DNA from: Helianthus annuus
Taxonomy: Eukaryota; Streptophyta; Magnoliopsida; Asterales; Asteraceae
Reading direction: 5' to 3'
DNA: 64,000 nt
Assembly: GCF_002127325.2 (NCBI RefSeq)
Contig: NC_035434.2
Span: 81,656,664-81,720,663 of the forward strand
Of this stretch, positions 34,101-46,700 are shown piece by piece. The translations under genes were made by a program, and so were the position numbers. The notes under the pieces were generated by a model. The model saw nothing but the letters and a program-made list of their open reading frames with translations, searched no databases and was not told the DNA's origin. Positions within the stretch are counted from its first letter, which is position 1, and the number at the start of each line of letters is the position of its first letter.

Positions 34101-35566
34101 TGTTCAGTGCTCAACGATCCACAACGACACTTCGCTCCACGTGCAAGACTCAACACTCTAGGTGGTATGATTTATGTTTGTGTTACCGACTTGTTAGATT
34201 ACTTTTGCATGGTGTGCTGTTTATGGTATGTTTAGGTAGGGTAGTAGCATTTTGTCTATTAGCCCTAATACGTTCTTTGTGATACTCAACTGTTTACTCG
34301 AAACTTGGCAAGTAGTGATCAAATCCTTTTCATGTTTTCTCCTCACCCCACTACAACAACTGTTTTATGCATTCTATTTATCCATACGACTCTCTCGACA
34401 TGACGTCACCGTTACAGCTAGAATTCAGATCTGACACTCCCTACATTCGGTTTGCACGTCGACATTCGCGTAGACCAGAACCGGCCCAAACGAACTCGGA
34501 TTTAAGAGAACAATATACCCACGGGTCCATGTTGACGAACCCAATCATCTCCACTAGTCGTCGTCACCAGAAACGAAGTAGTCACAGTTACACGCGTTTG
34601 GCGTTATACAACTCAAAACCCTATCATCCAAACTCTGTTTTGGACCAATGATATACTCACGTGACCATGATACAACAAACCTTTCTTTCGTGTCGTGCTG
34701 CCATCTTCCATTACTGGAACTGTCTTTGGAGAACGGATTAGTCGGCGAAATTCTTCAGTTATTTGTTAGATTTTTTTTTTTGTTTTCGCTCAATTCTTCG
34801 TATGAACATCACCAACCTCTGGTTTCTTCAACCCGCAACCGATATAACGAAACGCAAACAACCATACCACGATTTCCCATCGATCACAAGATTACCCCCC
34901 CCCACTACCCTGTTGGGTGGTTAATTATTATTCTACTTTGATTTACACATTCGTATACCCAACTTAGCAAGCAGATGCCTCCTAATGATGTGATAGTCTT
35001 CGGGACATTCGAGGATGGCGATACGGGTTACTCAACCTACAAACTGACACGATGATCATGCTACTACGGTGAATTTTTGTATTCATTGATCTAACCTCGT
35101 GACATCTCTATTTGATTCTTAAACGCTTGCTCATCGATTGCGACTACCCTTTTCATGTTTCCACACCCATACACGATATACTTTTGAACCCTACGATTTT
35201 ACCAGTATTCCCCGCGGACACTCGCTTAGACAACTTACGCTCTACGAACGTTACTCAGTGAGCATTGGGCTATAAACATGATGATACCCTAGGTGTTGTT
35301 CCTTGATCTTGATACGGCTGATATGGATCCTCAGACACGACGGATATGCCCCTTGTTTTCTTTGACGACATCCGAATCCACTTGAAGAACTAGTAGGGGT
35401 CCGAGCGACACCCACACCTTACCATGGAGCCCCTACGACACAAACAACCCTACGTTAATTCTCTAACGTACGACTTTTGACGTCACGAAGCTCGTTTTCT
35501 TGATTGAATGCTCAAACCCTCACAACTCTAGCCCAAAGGATTGCTTAGGAACCCGCGTTTCAACAT
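34101..35566 (+). pseudogene. E interior, heavily decayed pol region
   Basis: No continuous frame. A short stretch near 35355-35390 (FFDDIRIH) matches the RT FIDD region in distorted form. A run of T near 34775 and a run of C near 34896 interrupt other relics. The small ORFs around 34367-34941 are not recognisable. Confidence 0.5.
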
Positions 35567-36109
35567 TTGAAAGTGAAGCGCTGTAGCGCTCCCATTCTCT
35601 CGTTACCAGAAGGCTCAGACGGCTTCGTTGTTTATTGTGATGCGTTTATCCTGGGACTTGGTGGTGTGTTGATGCAATGTGAGAAAGTCATTGCTTACGC
35701 ATCATGCCAACTCAAGGTTCGGGAAAAGAACTACACTACCAACGATTTGGAGTTTGGAGCAGTAGTGTTTGCACTCAAGATATGGAGACATTACTTGTAC
35801 GGTACCAAGTGCACCATCCACACCGATCACAAGAATCTCCAGCATATCTTGGGTCAGAAAGAGATGAACATGCGACAGTGTCGATGGGTCGAACTCCTCA
35901 ACGACTACGAGTGCGCAATTAAGTATCATCCAGGCAAGGCCAACGTTGTGGCTGATATCCTTAGTCATAAGAAAACCAATCCTAAGTGTGTACGTGTGTT
36001 GCGGCTTACTATCCACTCTAGTCTTCCTACCCAAATCCGTAATGCTCATGTTGAATCATTGAAGGAAGAAAACCTTTTAGCCAATTCCATGCGGGGCATG
36101 GGTAAGTAA
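35567..36109 (+). pseudogene. E RNase H relic
   Basis: About 180 codons open. It matches the end of RT and RNase H of G1 and D ([43 protein letters not shown]) up to the linker before integrase. Several positions are altered (for example CDAF for CDAS, and ILSH for the usual ALSR). A stop follows [10 protein letters not shown]. Confidence 0.85.
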
Positions 36110-36450
36110 CTCAAACTCAAAGAGGACATCGGTTGAGTAGTGATCACCTGACTAAAACTGAACATTTTCTCATGGTCAAGGAAACCGACAAGTTTTCAAT
36201 ATCTTGCAAACAACTACTTGAAGGAGGTAGCTGCTAGGCGCAGGGCGCCGATTCCCATCGTCTATAAATATGACTTACGTTTCACGTCCGATTTGTGGCA
36301 AGGCATGCACAAATCCTTCGGCTCACGATCATGCATGAGCACTACTTAACACCCACGAACGAATGGTCGAACCAAATAAACTACTGAAGACATGCTGCAG
36401 GCATGTGCTACCGATTTTGTCCACGGTTGGAAACAACACCTACTTAGTTT
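36110..36450 (+). pseudogene. E integrase relic
   Basis: Fragments of the integrase core can be followed with gaps and frameshifts (a KETDKF-like part near 36178, RFTSDLWQGMHKSFGS near 36281, a DMLQACATDF-like part near 36389). Zinc domain, GPF module and chromodomain are not recognisable. Confidence 0.7.
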
Positions 36451-36589
36451 ACAGTTGATGGAACTCAACCTTATGTGAAACAACTGTACACTAGTCCTGG
36501 TTACTCAGGACGTGCAACCCTTATTAAGAATGTTTTGGTGATTGTTTGCCTACTATACCAGTTCGCGTTGTCGACACAAGACTTTTGAT

Positions 36590-36880
36590 ACAACGCGCAC
36601 CCTAAAGTGAGTTAACCACTCTTACTAAAGGCATATGTCCATAGTTTGGGACAACACACTATTTCCCTGGTTTTGGAAATACATACGGTACCCCTAGCTT
36701 GAGGCTACACGCGCGTCCTTAGAAAACTACATATTCCCAGGTATTGGGAACCACTACTACTCTCCCTGGATTGGGAAGGAATGCTTTTCAAACTAATATT
36801 CCTGGAGGAATATTTTATTTTGCATATTGGTTTAAGTTCGATAGTTAGTTGATAAACTCAATTTAATCACTTCATTGAGG
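36590..36880 (+). repeat. Relic of a G1-like LTR hairpin block inside E
   Basis: The series AAAGTGAGTTAACC, GTTTGGGACA, TTCCCTGGTTTTGGAAAT, TTCCCAGGTATTGGGAA and CTCCCTGGATTGGGAAGG follows the order of the block at 1180-1335 in the G1 LTR (GTGAGTTCAC, GTCCCGGTGGTTTGGGAC and TCCC/GGGA loops). E's own LTRs do not have it. Confidence 0.5.
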
Positions 36881-36976
36881 AACTGGGTGTGACCAACCCC
36901 CCCCCCCCCCCAAAGTGTTGTAAGGTATCTATAGATCGAGTTCGTCGGAACTCACTTCAAGCCATCGTTTTAGAAC

Positions 36977-37453
36977 AATTTTCGGGACGAAAATTCTTTC
37001 AAGTAGGGGATGATGTAACATCCGACCTTTACAGGGTGAACACAAACCCCGTTAACTTCGTTAACTTATATATTCACTTAGGCGTTGTGCTCAAGTTCAG
37101 ATAAATCAGGTATCCCAAAAATTTCACATCCAATCACGACACAGTGTTCGTGAGTAAAATAGATATAAATTATATGATATTCCCTGCTATGTGAAATAAG
37201 AATAAACTATGTGAAAGTTTTCATGTTATGAGAATTACATGAAATTACATGCAACATGACTTTACATGCTATGTGACCTTGTTTGATACGTGACATCATG
37301 TGCTAGGTGCTTTGCATGATTCGTCTCATGAACTTTCGTGAAACTACGTGTATTGACGTATAACAATAGGTTATTAACGAACCTACAAAATAAGAGCGTA
37401 TGGTATATCTTAGCTTAAATTTCGAGGACGAAATTCCTATAACATGGGGAGAA
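36977..37453 (+). other. Duplicated hairpin + purine tract at the E 3' end
   Basis: Copy 1: AATTTTCGGGACGAAAATT (36977-36995), 18 nt, then TGTAACA at 37014. Copy 2: AATTTCG-AGGA-CGAAATT (37418-37435), 18 nt, then the real LTR at 37454. Both followed by a GGGGA tract. About 440 bases of non-coding sequence separate them, more than in G1 or D. Confidence 0.75.
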
Positions 37454-40400
37454 TGTGACAACCTGTACTCTTGACCCTAATCGTCGAGAGAAGAGTATTT
37501 TATTAATATTCGTATTCGTTATTATTATTATTATTATTATATTATTATTATAACCACGACAAGAGGAACGTATCGTCTAATCGTTAACTCGAACCAAACG
37601 CATTTAACGTAACATATACACAAATGCACAATTATTTATTTAGTTATTTACGGATTATGTTTTAGTGATAATATAAACGAGCCAGTCCGTTTGAGCGAGA
37701 CACATAAACTAACGGGTTCACGCACTTGGGCCAAGCCCCAACCCAACTCCCCTAAACCATAGGCCATATAGAAACCTTATACTCTAATTATATATAAAAA
37801 AACCCTAAACATGCACATACTACAGCCGATAACACTCTCCTCTTCCTTCCTTCCTCTCATCAGAGGCTCCGGCGACGGGAGATCGAATTCCGGCACCCCT
37901 TCCCTTTATCTTGCGAGCACACATCAGGATTCCAGTGGAGAGAGAGTAACAGAAAGAGAATATGAGGGATTGAGGTGCTGTACGGTTGAGAGGGTGATGG
38001 TGGCCGGTGTGTGACGTCAAACAGCGGCGGCGGCGCAGCTCCGACAACCGGCGAATCGAAGGAAAACAATAGAGAGAGACGGCAGGAAGATGGTGGTTGT
38101 CACCAGGGGTGTTCGGAACGGTGGTTGTGGCGACGAAGAAAGTGACGGTCGAACTCTGACAAGCACCGAGACGGAGGCGGCGACGGTTGTGGCCGTCGGG
38201 CCACGGCAGCGGCATTCTGGCTTCGGCATAGGGCCCGGTTTGCACAACAGGATCCGATGGTGTTTTGGTTCAAGCCGATGACGGCAGTGGTTATGTTGGT
38301 GGCTCTCTTCGGGTTTGAGTTCTGGTATGAGGAGCAGCGGCAGCGCACACTCACCTTCACTCGTTCATAACTCGTCGGAAAGTATGTGTTCACCTTTGAT
38401 TTCTTGCATTCCTTATAATTGTTGATTTATGATTGAATGATTTTGGTGGATGACATATTGTTGAAGATGATTAATGGCTGTGGTTAGATGAAAATATGTT
38501 TGTAAGAGTGCAAAAATTTCATGTGCCGTGAATAAGATCCATGGTGAACTTTGACAAGAAGGTAATAGAGATGTGGTGGGTCGTTAAATTTGGAACTAAG
38601 GAGAAATATGTTAATGAAACTACCTTTGATTTCTTACGTTATTGTGGTCTTTGATGTTAACTGTCAATTTTTTGATGTAAAAAGATTTATGTTTGAATTC
38701 ATATTTGTGCACAAAATGATCTTCATGCCGGTTAGTTGATGGAGAAATGATTTGGTAGAAAATAGGATGTGTTGTTTAGTATGTGCCCTCTTCATATATA
38801 ATATTTATATAGTGAGTTGTTGATATATGATAACCGGTAATATAGATTGATCAGATTTGGGTTTTATAGAAATCATGGATGTAATAATCGTCTAGATATG
38901 AAAAATGTTGAATTAATAATTTAAACATTCATATGTTCACTTGTTAGTAATTGATGAAATTAACTCTAACACGGTTGGTAATTCCTTAGTTGAGACTGTA
39001 CATGAACAGTTTTGAAAGATGATAAATAGGTTCGCATGATACGGGTATGTTAATGATTGAGAATCTACATGTATGTTATAAAATATAATATTGGAAGCGA
39101 CGTTGAAATCCTTGTTTTGTGCTTTGATCGGATAAAGTTGGAAAATAAATAGGTGGGTCGCACACTCCGAATTTACCAACACATGTTGCACTGAGTACAA
39201 CTCAGTATTGCATGACTGCACATATGAGGAGGCCGCACACTCTAGCATGTGTCGCACACCCTCATGTGTGCCGCACATTCACGTTTGGATCTACACAGTG
39301 TTGGGCCACACACTTTAGTAGGCCGCACACCCAAGACTGGGCCGCACACTCCAGTGGGCTGCACGTTAATAAGAGCCCATGTCTTTGTTGAACCACACAC
39401 ATGTATACAATACATTGGAACTATGATTAATTGTGATGATTATTGTGAACATATATTTACATACAATGACTATTACTTATACACTACTTGATACGTGCTA
39501 GATATGTGTGGTTAATACGTGATTACTTGAAAACGAACCTAATCAATATTAATAACCATAATAGGATACGGTTGACCAACATAACACAAGTAAAATGCCT
39601 GCCGAGCAAAGCAAAGGTGAGTTCACACTCTTACCAAGGCATGGGATTCCCGGGGTTGGGAATGGGATTGAATAATTACTTGTACTTACATTGTTACTGG
39701 AATTACGTGCCACTGACCTCATTAGGGGAAGGTCACTTATAGATACCGCTAGACTAGTAATACATGGGAAGCCCCCACTACTCTTCGCACACATGCCTGG
39801 AATGGCCGCGATACAAATACTAAACTTCGCACACATGCCTGGAATGGACGCGATACAAATACTAAACTTCGCACACATGCCTTGAATGGCCGCGATACAA
39901 ATACTAAACTTCGCACACATGTCTGGAATGGCCGCGATACAAATACTAAACTTCGCACACATGCCTGGAATGGCCGCGATACAAATACTAAACTTCGCAC
40001 ACATGCCTGGAATGGCCGCGATACAAATACTAAACTTCGCACACATGCCTGGAGGGCCGCGATACAAATATAACTAGTCTAGAATACATGGGAAATTCCC
40101 ACTAATCTTCGCAAACATGCCTGGAGGGCCGCGATACAAGTATTTACGATACATGGTTTACTAAACAAACAAACGGTTTACGAAATGAATACTATAACTA
40201 AACACTCAACTGTGAACTCGCTCAACTAGTTTGTTGACTCATTGTTACATGCCTTGCAGGTCAATAGGTACAAATGGAGCTTGCACTGGGAGGCGCGGTC
40301 GTTGTGGACAAGGATCGTGGATGCTTTGTTGAAACATTTATAACATTCCAAACTTCTTACTTATGTTGGGTTTTACTTTATGCTTCCGCTTAACATTGAA

Positions 40401-40546
40401 ACTATACTTATGTTTTGAACACCTTTCATATCGTTTGGTTGAATTATATTACTATTTACATTGTTCAATATGATTGGTGGCTTGATCCTGGTCATGTCAC
40501 GCCTCCATGCGGTGGTACTCCGCGTGTGGATTTTGGGGGTGTGACA
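37454..40546 (+). repeat. 3' LTR of E
   Basis: Same layout as the 5' LTR, with a shorter AT run and two extra bases near 37857. The 42-bp array is at about 39783-40065, also seven units, with different private changes. Followed by TGGTA. Confidence 0.95.
39783..40065 (+). repeat. 42-bp tandem repeat array in the E 3' LTR
   Basis: Seven units in the same phase as in the 5' LTR. The marker unit with ATGTCTGG is in the same fourth position, so copy number has not changed since insertion. Confidence 0.95.
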
Positions 40547-41266
40547 TGGTAAGTGTGGAGTAGGAATCGGCACCTTGAGAATTCAACTGACAGATGGTAA
40601 TTGGTTGAAAAACAGGTTTAATATGTTTGTTTGTTATTCTTACAAGTGGTTAATCAAGGTCATTAATTTGAACTTGAGTTAACTATCATTCATAATTTTG
40701 GCAAACAACAAAACTAATTTTCCGGAAAAACCATTTTGATTAAAACAAACTTAAGTGTTTTGAAATCATAATGGGAAAATAGTTTGTTGTGAGGGGGAGT
40801 TCTGATTGTTTATGCCAAGTGGATGGAGATCTGAGGTGATTTGATATCAGTTGTCATGTTCTTGTACAGTTTGTTTTCAGTTTTCTTTAAATGTGTTTGA
40901 ATTTTAGGGAGAGTAAAAATTTTAAATTTCAGAAAATCCAAAAACATTAGAAAATCTGAAAAAGCCAAAAACATGATAAAATGAAAAATGAGTTTTTGTT
41001 GCATAAAAGAGGAAATGATAGTACATCAGTGGACTATCACAACACGCTAAAGAAATGAAAAGTTAAAAATGTGATAAACAATCTCACTGCGGATGTGTTA
41101 GTAGGTTTTTGCACATTTAGTAGACTGTGACGAGATATAAACCTAAATTTAAAACTTGCTTATCTCGTGGGGAACAACTTCTTGGATATATGGGTAACCC
41201 CCAAAATCTCGTTTGAAAGGTCCCTCTTTCTGAGATACTAGGTCTTTATACTCAGTGATATCTGGG

Positions 41267-41322
41267 GTATTATTCCGTGACTTCTGCTGTATGGAAATAC
41301 TGACCTAGTCCCAGAATAATAC
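41267..41322 (+). other. Predicted RNA stem-loop cassette B1
   Basis: Outer stem GTATTATTC (41267-41275) with GAATAATAC (41314-41322), perfect. Inner hairpin GTAT-GGAA-ATAC (41289-41300) with a GNRA-type loop. Conserved single-stranded flanks CTTCTGC before and TGACCTAG after the inner hairpin. Confidence 0.65.
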
Positions 41323-41438
41323 TTTCTGCAAATGCTTGAAACATAGCACAGCCCTCAGCCAAAATGATGAAACAATAAAATTGATAATCATTGCTGTTGA
41401 AGAAAAGATCCTCTAAAGGGGACACACCATAAGTCGAA

Positions 41439-41487
41439 GCCGTCATCTCTCTGCGTATACGGAAGTATCGACCTGAGCTCTCACGGC
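41439..41487 (+). other. Predicted RNA stem-loop cassette B2
   Basis: Outer stem GCCGT (41439-41443) with ACGGC (41483-41487). Inner hairpin ATAC-GGAA-GTAT (41457-41468). Flanks CTCTGC and CGACCTGA match the cassette consensus. Confidence 0.6.
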
Positions 41488-42370
41488 CCTCGCAATTTAA
41501 CCCCTCTACAGATATCATCTGTGGTATACTCACCTGTAAGACTGAATATTGGGATCTGGATACGGGAGTATATACAAGTGATGGGACACGCGAATAAGTT
41601 TAAGTCCTTAAGACATTAATCACGTATCTCGGAACAGTTGAACTTTGTGTGAAAATTTAAGTGGACCAGTACACTGACAATCTAGGTGAATTGTTTAGAG
41701 CTTAAAATGAAATCAAGCTTAACGGTGTTAGTGATTTGTTTCAAAAACTGATATGATCCTCTTGCACAAACTCACAAAAATATTGTCTGTATATAGTTTC
41801 TTTTCTGCATTTACTTTCTTTCAGAAATTCCAAAAAGATTTTTAGTGTGTTTTAGCATAAATTTTGTAAAATCCAAAAAGATTTTCGACAACTGGTGTTG
41901 AAAAGCTGATTTTCGAAATTCCAAGTGCTAAACTTGATGAACAGGTTTGGGAGAGAGTGTGTGAAGAAGTTATGATTACAATTGGTTTTCAGAGTATAAA
42001 TCATTATTGAATGTTTCTTAAACTTTAAAGATTTAAACTTTGAGAAATTTATGTTTGAGGTAGAGATTGTGCAGATAACCTGAGCAGGAAGAGGGTCAGG
42101 TCTCGATCTTGGAATGTATTCTGAATCTGTAATTTCCAGACTATGATCCCAGCAGATTGAGAGGGGGAGTCTGAAGACAGAGTTGAGAAAGCAGTTAGAG
42201 CCAGTGCTGATTCTGGAACTGTATTAGCTCAAGTTGAAGAGAAAAGATAGAGTGTGAGGTTTTTTTACAAAGTGACAAATACTTCGGAGAAGAACAAAGA
42301 CTGATAAAGACTGAAGGTTGACAAACAAAGACTCGACACTGAAGACTCCGTCAACATCCGAGGGGGAGTT

Positions 42371-42513
42371 TGTTGGTGCATTCGTCTGTCACCTACGTCT
42401 TGTATCGAGTCTTGTGTAGAGATAGATAGAACAGGGCACGGAATCCAAGAAATTGTATTTAGGTGTGATTCCGCTCCAAATGACATCTTGTCATTTGGAG
42501 CGAAACCCCATAT
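42371..42513 (+). repeat. 3' LTR of B, first part
   Basis: Matches 16352 onward. It carries a perfect 13-base inverted repeat around TCT (42473-42501). Interrupted by C after CATAT. Confidence 0.92.
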
Positions 42514-42972
42514 TGTTGGATCTTTTGAGATCGTTGATACTTGTGCTGGATTAGTTTTAATTATAGTTTGTAGCTATTTTGATAGTATAAGGGCTTATTT
42601 TGTAATTCTCTAGAATTAGGCTTCCTGACATAGTGTAGATAAGATTCCAGCAAATTTATAAATTTGCTGGCTAGTCAGGAACACTATATATAGCCCTTGT
42701 ATTGTAACCAACTTAAGCTTTTGGCTCTTGAATGAATATTGGTGTTGTTTACATTCTATCATTGATCTTGTGCTCAAATCTGATATCCAAGGTGTTCTAT
42801 TGATTTATTTCTTTGTTTGGATTCAGTACAACACTTGTTGTATTCATTAATCCATTAGCTTCACCTTAATCTTTGATCATTCTTGACTTTTCATATCTCA
42901 AACACTTAATCAATAGGTGCTTTGGGTTAAAACAACCAACAACTGTGATCCGGATTGATTTTGGGATCTACA
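42514..42972 (+). repeat. 5' LTR of C (459 bp)
   Basis: TGTTGGATC to GGGATCTACA. TATA-type CTATATATAGCCC near 42684; an inverted repeat AGCAAATTTATAAATTTGCT near 42650. Confidence 0.95.
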
Positions 42973-42975
42973 ATT

Positions 42976-42988
42976 TGGTATCAGAGCC
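42976..42988 (+). other. Primer-binding site of C
   Basis: TGGTATCAGAGCC, three bases after the LTR. Confidence 0.9.
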
Positions 42989-43244
42989 TTAATGCTCTTG
43001 GTTGTTGTGTTCTTGTTAAGATTTTTCATAGTTTTGAAGGTTTTTCAAAAGTTTCAAGGTTTTCAAATTTTTGGACTTAAAATGGATTGATTTGGTGTGT
43101 TTAATCGATAGGTTGTTGTTAATACATGATTAGGGAGTCATTTTGGACATTTTGATGCATCAAAACAGGGTTTTTGAGCTGTTTTCGAGTGATTAGAGGG
43201 TTTTAGTTCGTGTTAAACCCTCTGTCCAGTGAATTTAATATGAA

Positions 43245-43692
43245 TGCAGCGAACAATTTATGAATGCAGCGAAGTTAAAATTTTGAATATAGCGAACTTA
43301 TCATTGAAGATAGCGAACATAATTAAATCATTTGGAAACCCATCGCAGGATCATTAATTTCGACGATCATCATTCGAGCGAAATTACTGATTATCAGCGA
43401 TATAGTGTCCAGTGACCCTTGAGCGAAATTATCGAAGGCGACTTCGAGAACTGTGATATTGAACCACAGCGTTCTTATCACGGTAATCGGCGAAATTAGT
43501 CCAACTAACGTTTGTGTTGTGTGTGTCAGCGGAATTAGCTTGTTCGCTCGTGCAGGACAACCTAGTGTACCAGCGAAGGTTGAAGACCAGCAAGATCCGT
43601 CAGCGAAATTGCACGTGCCTCTTTTGTCATCGGCGAAATTAATTCTTCTGTCACTAGTTTCCAGCGATCTGTCAGCGAAATTAGCTTCTGAT
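43245..43692 (+). repeat. AGCGAAATTA motif array in the C gag leader
   Basis: About fourteen (A/C)(A/G)GCGAA(A/C)TTA-type motifs, later ones mostly as CAGCGAAATTAG, lie between the primer site and the gag ATG. It is the reverse complement of the B leader core (GATTTCGCT). The open frame at 43453-43731 runs through it and is not considered a gene. Confidence 0.8.
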
Positions 43693-43721
43693 CATCTCTC
43701 TTTTGTCAAAATCAAGCAAAG

Positions 43722-46700
43722 ATGTCGTTGAATCAACTAAGTCCAATTGCACAAGCGGAACTTGAGACCGGAACCACTACTCGGCCACCAAAGTTGAAAG
43801 GGGCTGAAGACTTTAGTACCTGGAAGACTCGCATTCAGTCGTTCTTCGAGTACACGGACTACAATTTGTGGCTCTCTGTCACCGCTGGACCCCACATTCC
43901 AACGGTTGTTCGAGGAAATGCGGTAGTGGCCAACAATGATGCAACCACCTTCACTGATGAAGACAAGGCTCTAATCCAACGTGATCGTCGTGCTCATGCT
44001 GCCCTAACCATGGCACTATCAACTGATGACTGCAACATGTTTGAAGAACACCGAACTGCAAATGCACTCTGGAATGCATTGATTGAGTACTATGAGGGAA
44101 ATGAAGAGTTGATCGAAAGCAAGAAAGATATGGTGCAGAAACAATATGACATGTTTTGTGGAGTTCGTGGAGAAAGTCTTTCCGATCACATCAGTCGCTT
44201 TCTAAATATGATGACCAAAATGAAGAAGGCGGGAAATCCTGTCACAAACCGTGCTGCAATAAAGAAGCTGCTAGATTCACTTCCCAAGGAATGGAGCCTA
44301 CAATGCATGATGATCAAGAAGGACTTCCTCAAGAATCCAAATCCTGTCACTCTGTCCGTCTTGATTAACACTCTAAGAGCCTTTGAAATGGATGTCAACA
44401 AAAGAGAGATGGACACTGCCAGTTACCTACCAAAGTCAACTCAAACCTCTGCTGGATTGAAAAATGTGGCATTTCTTGCTTCAGGTGGCATCACTCCACA
44501 AGCTTCTGACTTAATATACGCTAACGCTTCCGCAAGCGCATCGAAAGCTCCACAACTTGTTGAGAAGACTATCACTGTTGACACTCAAGCGTTGAAAGTG
44601 TCCACTGAAAACATGGCACTCTTCAACACATTTCTGAGCAGCTATGAAGCCTTGATGTCTGGAGAACTAAAGAAGGAGATGTTCACAGCTGAAGACATGT
44701 ATCAGGTTGATCCAGATGACATGGAGGAAATGGATCTGAATTGGCAGATGGCCATGATCACTTTGAGGTTAAAGAAATTTCAAGACAAAACAGGAAAGCG
44801 TTTGGGTCTTGGAAAAGCTGGTTTTGACAAATCTAAACTTAGGTGCTACAACTGCAAGAATCTAGGCCATTTCAAGCGTGATTGTCCTCTGTTGAAAGAA
44901 GGAAACAGTGAAACCACTCCTGCTGTAAAGCAAATCACAGTTGAAGAAAACAAGAACAACGCGTCTCCTAGCACACCAAAAGCTTTAGTCGTCGAAGACT
45001 ATGATTGGAGTGAAGAAATTACTGAAGCAAAGGAGCAAGTCAACAAAGCTCTGATGGCTAAGATCTCAAGTGAGTCCTCATCGAAGCAGTTTGGACAGCA
45101 GACAGCCGGAATTCCAAAAGGAGACAATACTACTGACAAAGGTCTAAAAAGCATTCTCACCTCCATGGAGTCCGGAGAAGGAAAGGAGCATGTGTCTGAA
45201 AAGGTGTCTGATCAAGAGAAAGGCAAGGAAAACATCCCAGCTGCAGCTATGAAAGCAGATTCATCAAAAGAGAAGGCTGACAAGGACTTGGTAAACAGTA
45301 TTCCACTTAGTTTTAAAGAAAAATTATGCACACCTTCATGCGTTGATGTCGTGGCACATTACAAGTCCTTAAATCTAGAATTTGAGGGACAAAAAGACAA
45401 AGCTTTAAAATTTAACAACAAGCTTAAACAGAATGAGGCTTCATATAAGAGAAAGTTGAATTCAACTTTAGCTGAAATGCAAACTCTAAAAGAATTTGCA
45501 TTTAGAAAAGATTTTATCATTAACGATCTCACAAAAAGATTAGATAAAGCTTTGAACGAAAAGAATAAATTACAAATTATAATAGACAAATGGAATGTCA
45601 GTCAAAAGGCCTTTACTGACATCAAAAACTGCCAACGACCAACGTTTGTGAAAGACGGGATTGGGTATAAGGATAGGCACGGAAATGAAAGAAAACTCTT
45701 CTTTCCACCACATAGCAAAAGCTATGTGCCTATGTCGACTCCTCATCCCGAAAACGATCTCATCAATGAAAAGGCCTCTGTTGAACAAAATGAGTTTTGT
45801 GAAAATGAGACAACCGCTAACTGTTCTAAAAGTAATGCAGATCCCATTGTGTGTAAAGAAGATGTGTGCGATGAGGATGGAGACTGCGGCGGTTCAAAAA
45901 TAGGCGGTTCAAAAATAGGAATCGGATCTTCAGGCGACAGTTATTCCACCGTTAACTGGTTCGCCTGGAACTGTTCTAGGAAAAACAATATTAAGGATGA
46001 ATGTAATAATTTAAGTAGGATGGATGACTGTAATGGCCGTGTGCCTAAATTTAAATCTTCGGATGACTGTAAGGGCCATGTGCCTACATTTGAGACCCGT
46101 GATCGTGAACATTGTGTGTCTGAATGTCATGATTTGAATTATGCGTTTTGTGATGATAAAGTTGTTTGTGAATCTCCTGTATTTGTGCCAGAATTGAAAA
46201 GGAATAGTTTTGGAAAATTCCTCACAGAGGAGATTCCCGAATTTATTCCTTCTAGAACAGGTATGACAGACTCAGAAAAGAGCGTCACTAAAGATCATGG
46301 CAATGAAGACTCAAGCACCACTGCCTCAGAAGATGAGCAAAGATCAGAAAGTTCAAGTGAAGATCAAACAACAAGTAGTGAAAGTCTCGAATCCTCAAGT
46401 GAAGATCAACCCACCAATGATGAGAGCTTCAAATGTTCAAGTTCTGAAACCATTGAAGACCAAGACTCAGAAAGTTCAAACAAAGATCAAAGCTACAATG
46501 AGTCAAGTTACGAAGCAAGTGAAGAGCAAAGCTCAAGCGAGGACAACGCGTCTGAAAGTTCATTCGATTCAGACAGTGATGAAGAATACTCAGAAGATGA
46601 AAGCAGAGTGGACAAGAAAATGAAGAAAGCAGAAAGCTCAAGACTCTCATCACATACATCATCTTCTAACACCAAAAGACCAAGACATAAAAGATGCTTT

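Larger units (their letters stand above)
30913..40546 (+). mobile_element. Non-autonomous gypsy element E (large LTRs, decayed interior)
   Basis: LTRs 30913-34021 (3109 bp) and 37454-40546 (3093 bp), flanked by TGGTA on both sides. The 3.4-kb interior has a good primer site and PBS hairpin but only fragments of RT, RNase H and integrase with many stops. The LTRs are still about 98.6% identical (about 44 substitutions by eye plus AT-run indels), so it moved long after its coding part was useless, probably with proteins from a related intact element. This is LARD-like. Confidence 0.9.
40552..42370 (+). other. B 3' non-coding region with RNA cassettes and purine tracts
   Basis: No credible ORF. 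A GAGGGGGAGTT tract at 40791-40801 is identical to the terminal polypurine tract at 42360-42370, and a third near-copy is at 42161-42171. Between them lie a box TCTGAGATACTAGGTCTTTA (41230-41249), two nested stem-loop cassettes and smaller hairpins (CGAGATA/TATCTCG, 41130-41166; ACAGAT-ATC-ATCTGT near 41507-41521; ATAC-GGGA-GTAT near 41560). The plan matches 50439-55447 of C. Confidence 0.7.

Noticed and set aside
41270..41533. 87-aa minus-strand ORF in the B 3' region
   Set aside because: Overlaps the stem-loop cassettes; open frame is by chance.
43453..43731. 92-aa ORF upstream of C gag
   Set aside because: Runs through the AGCGAA motif array and lacks recognisable features.
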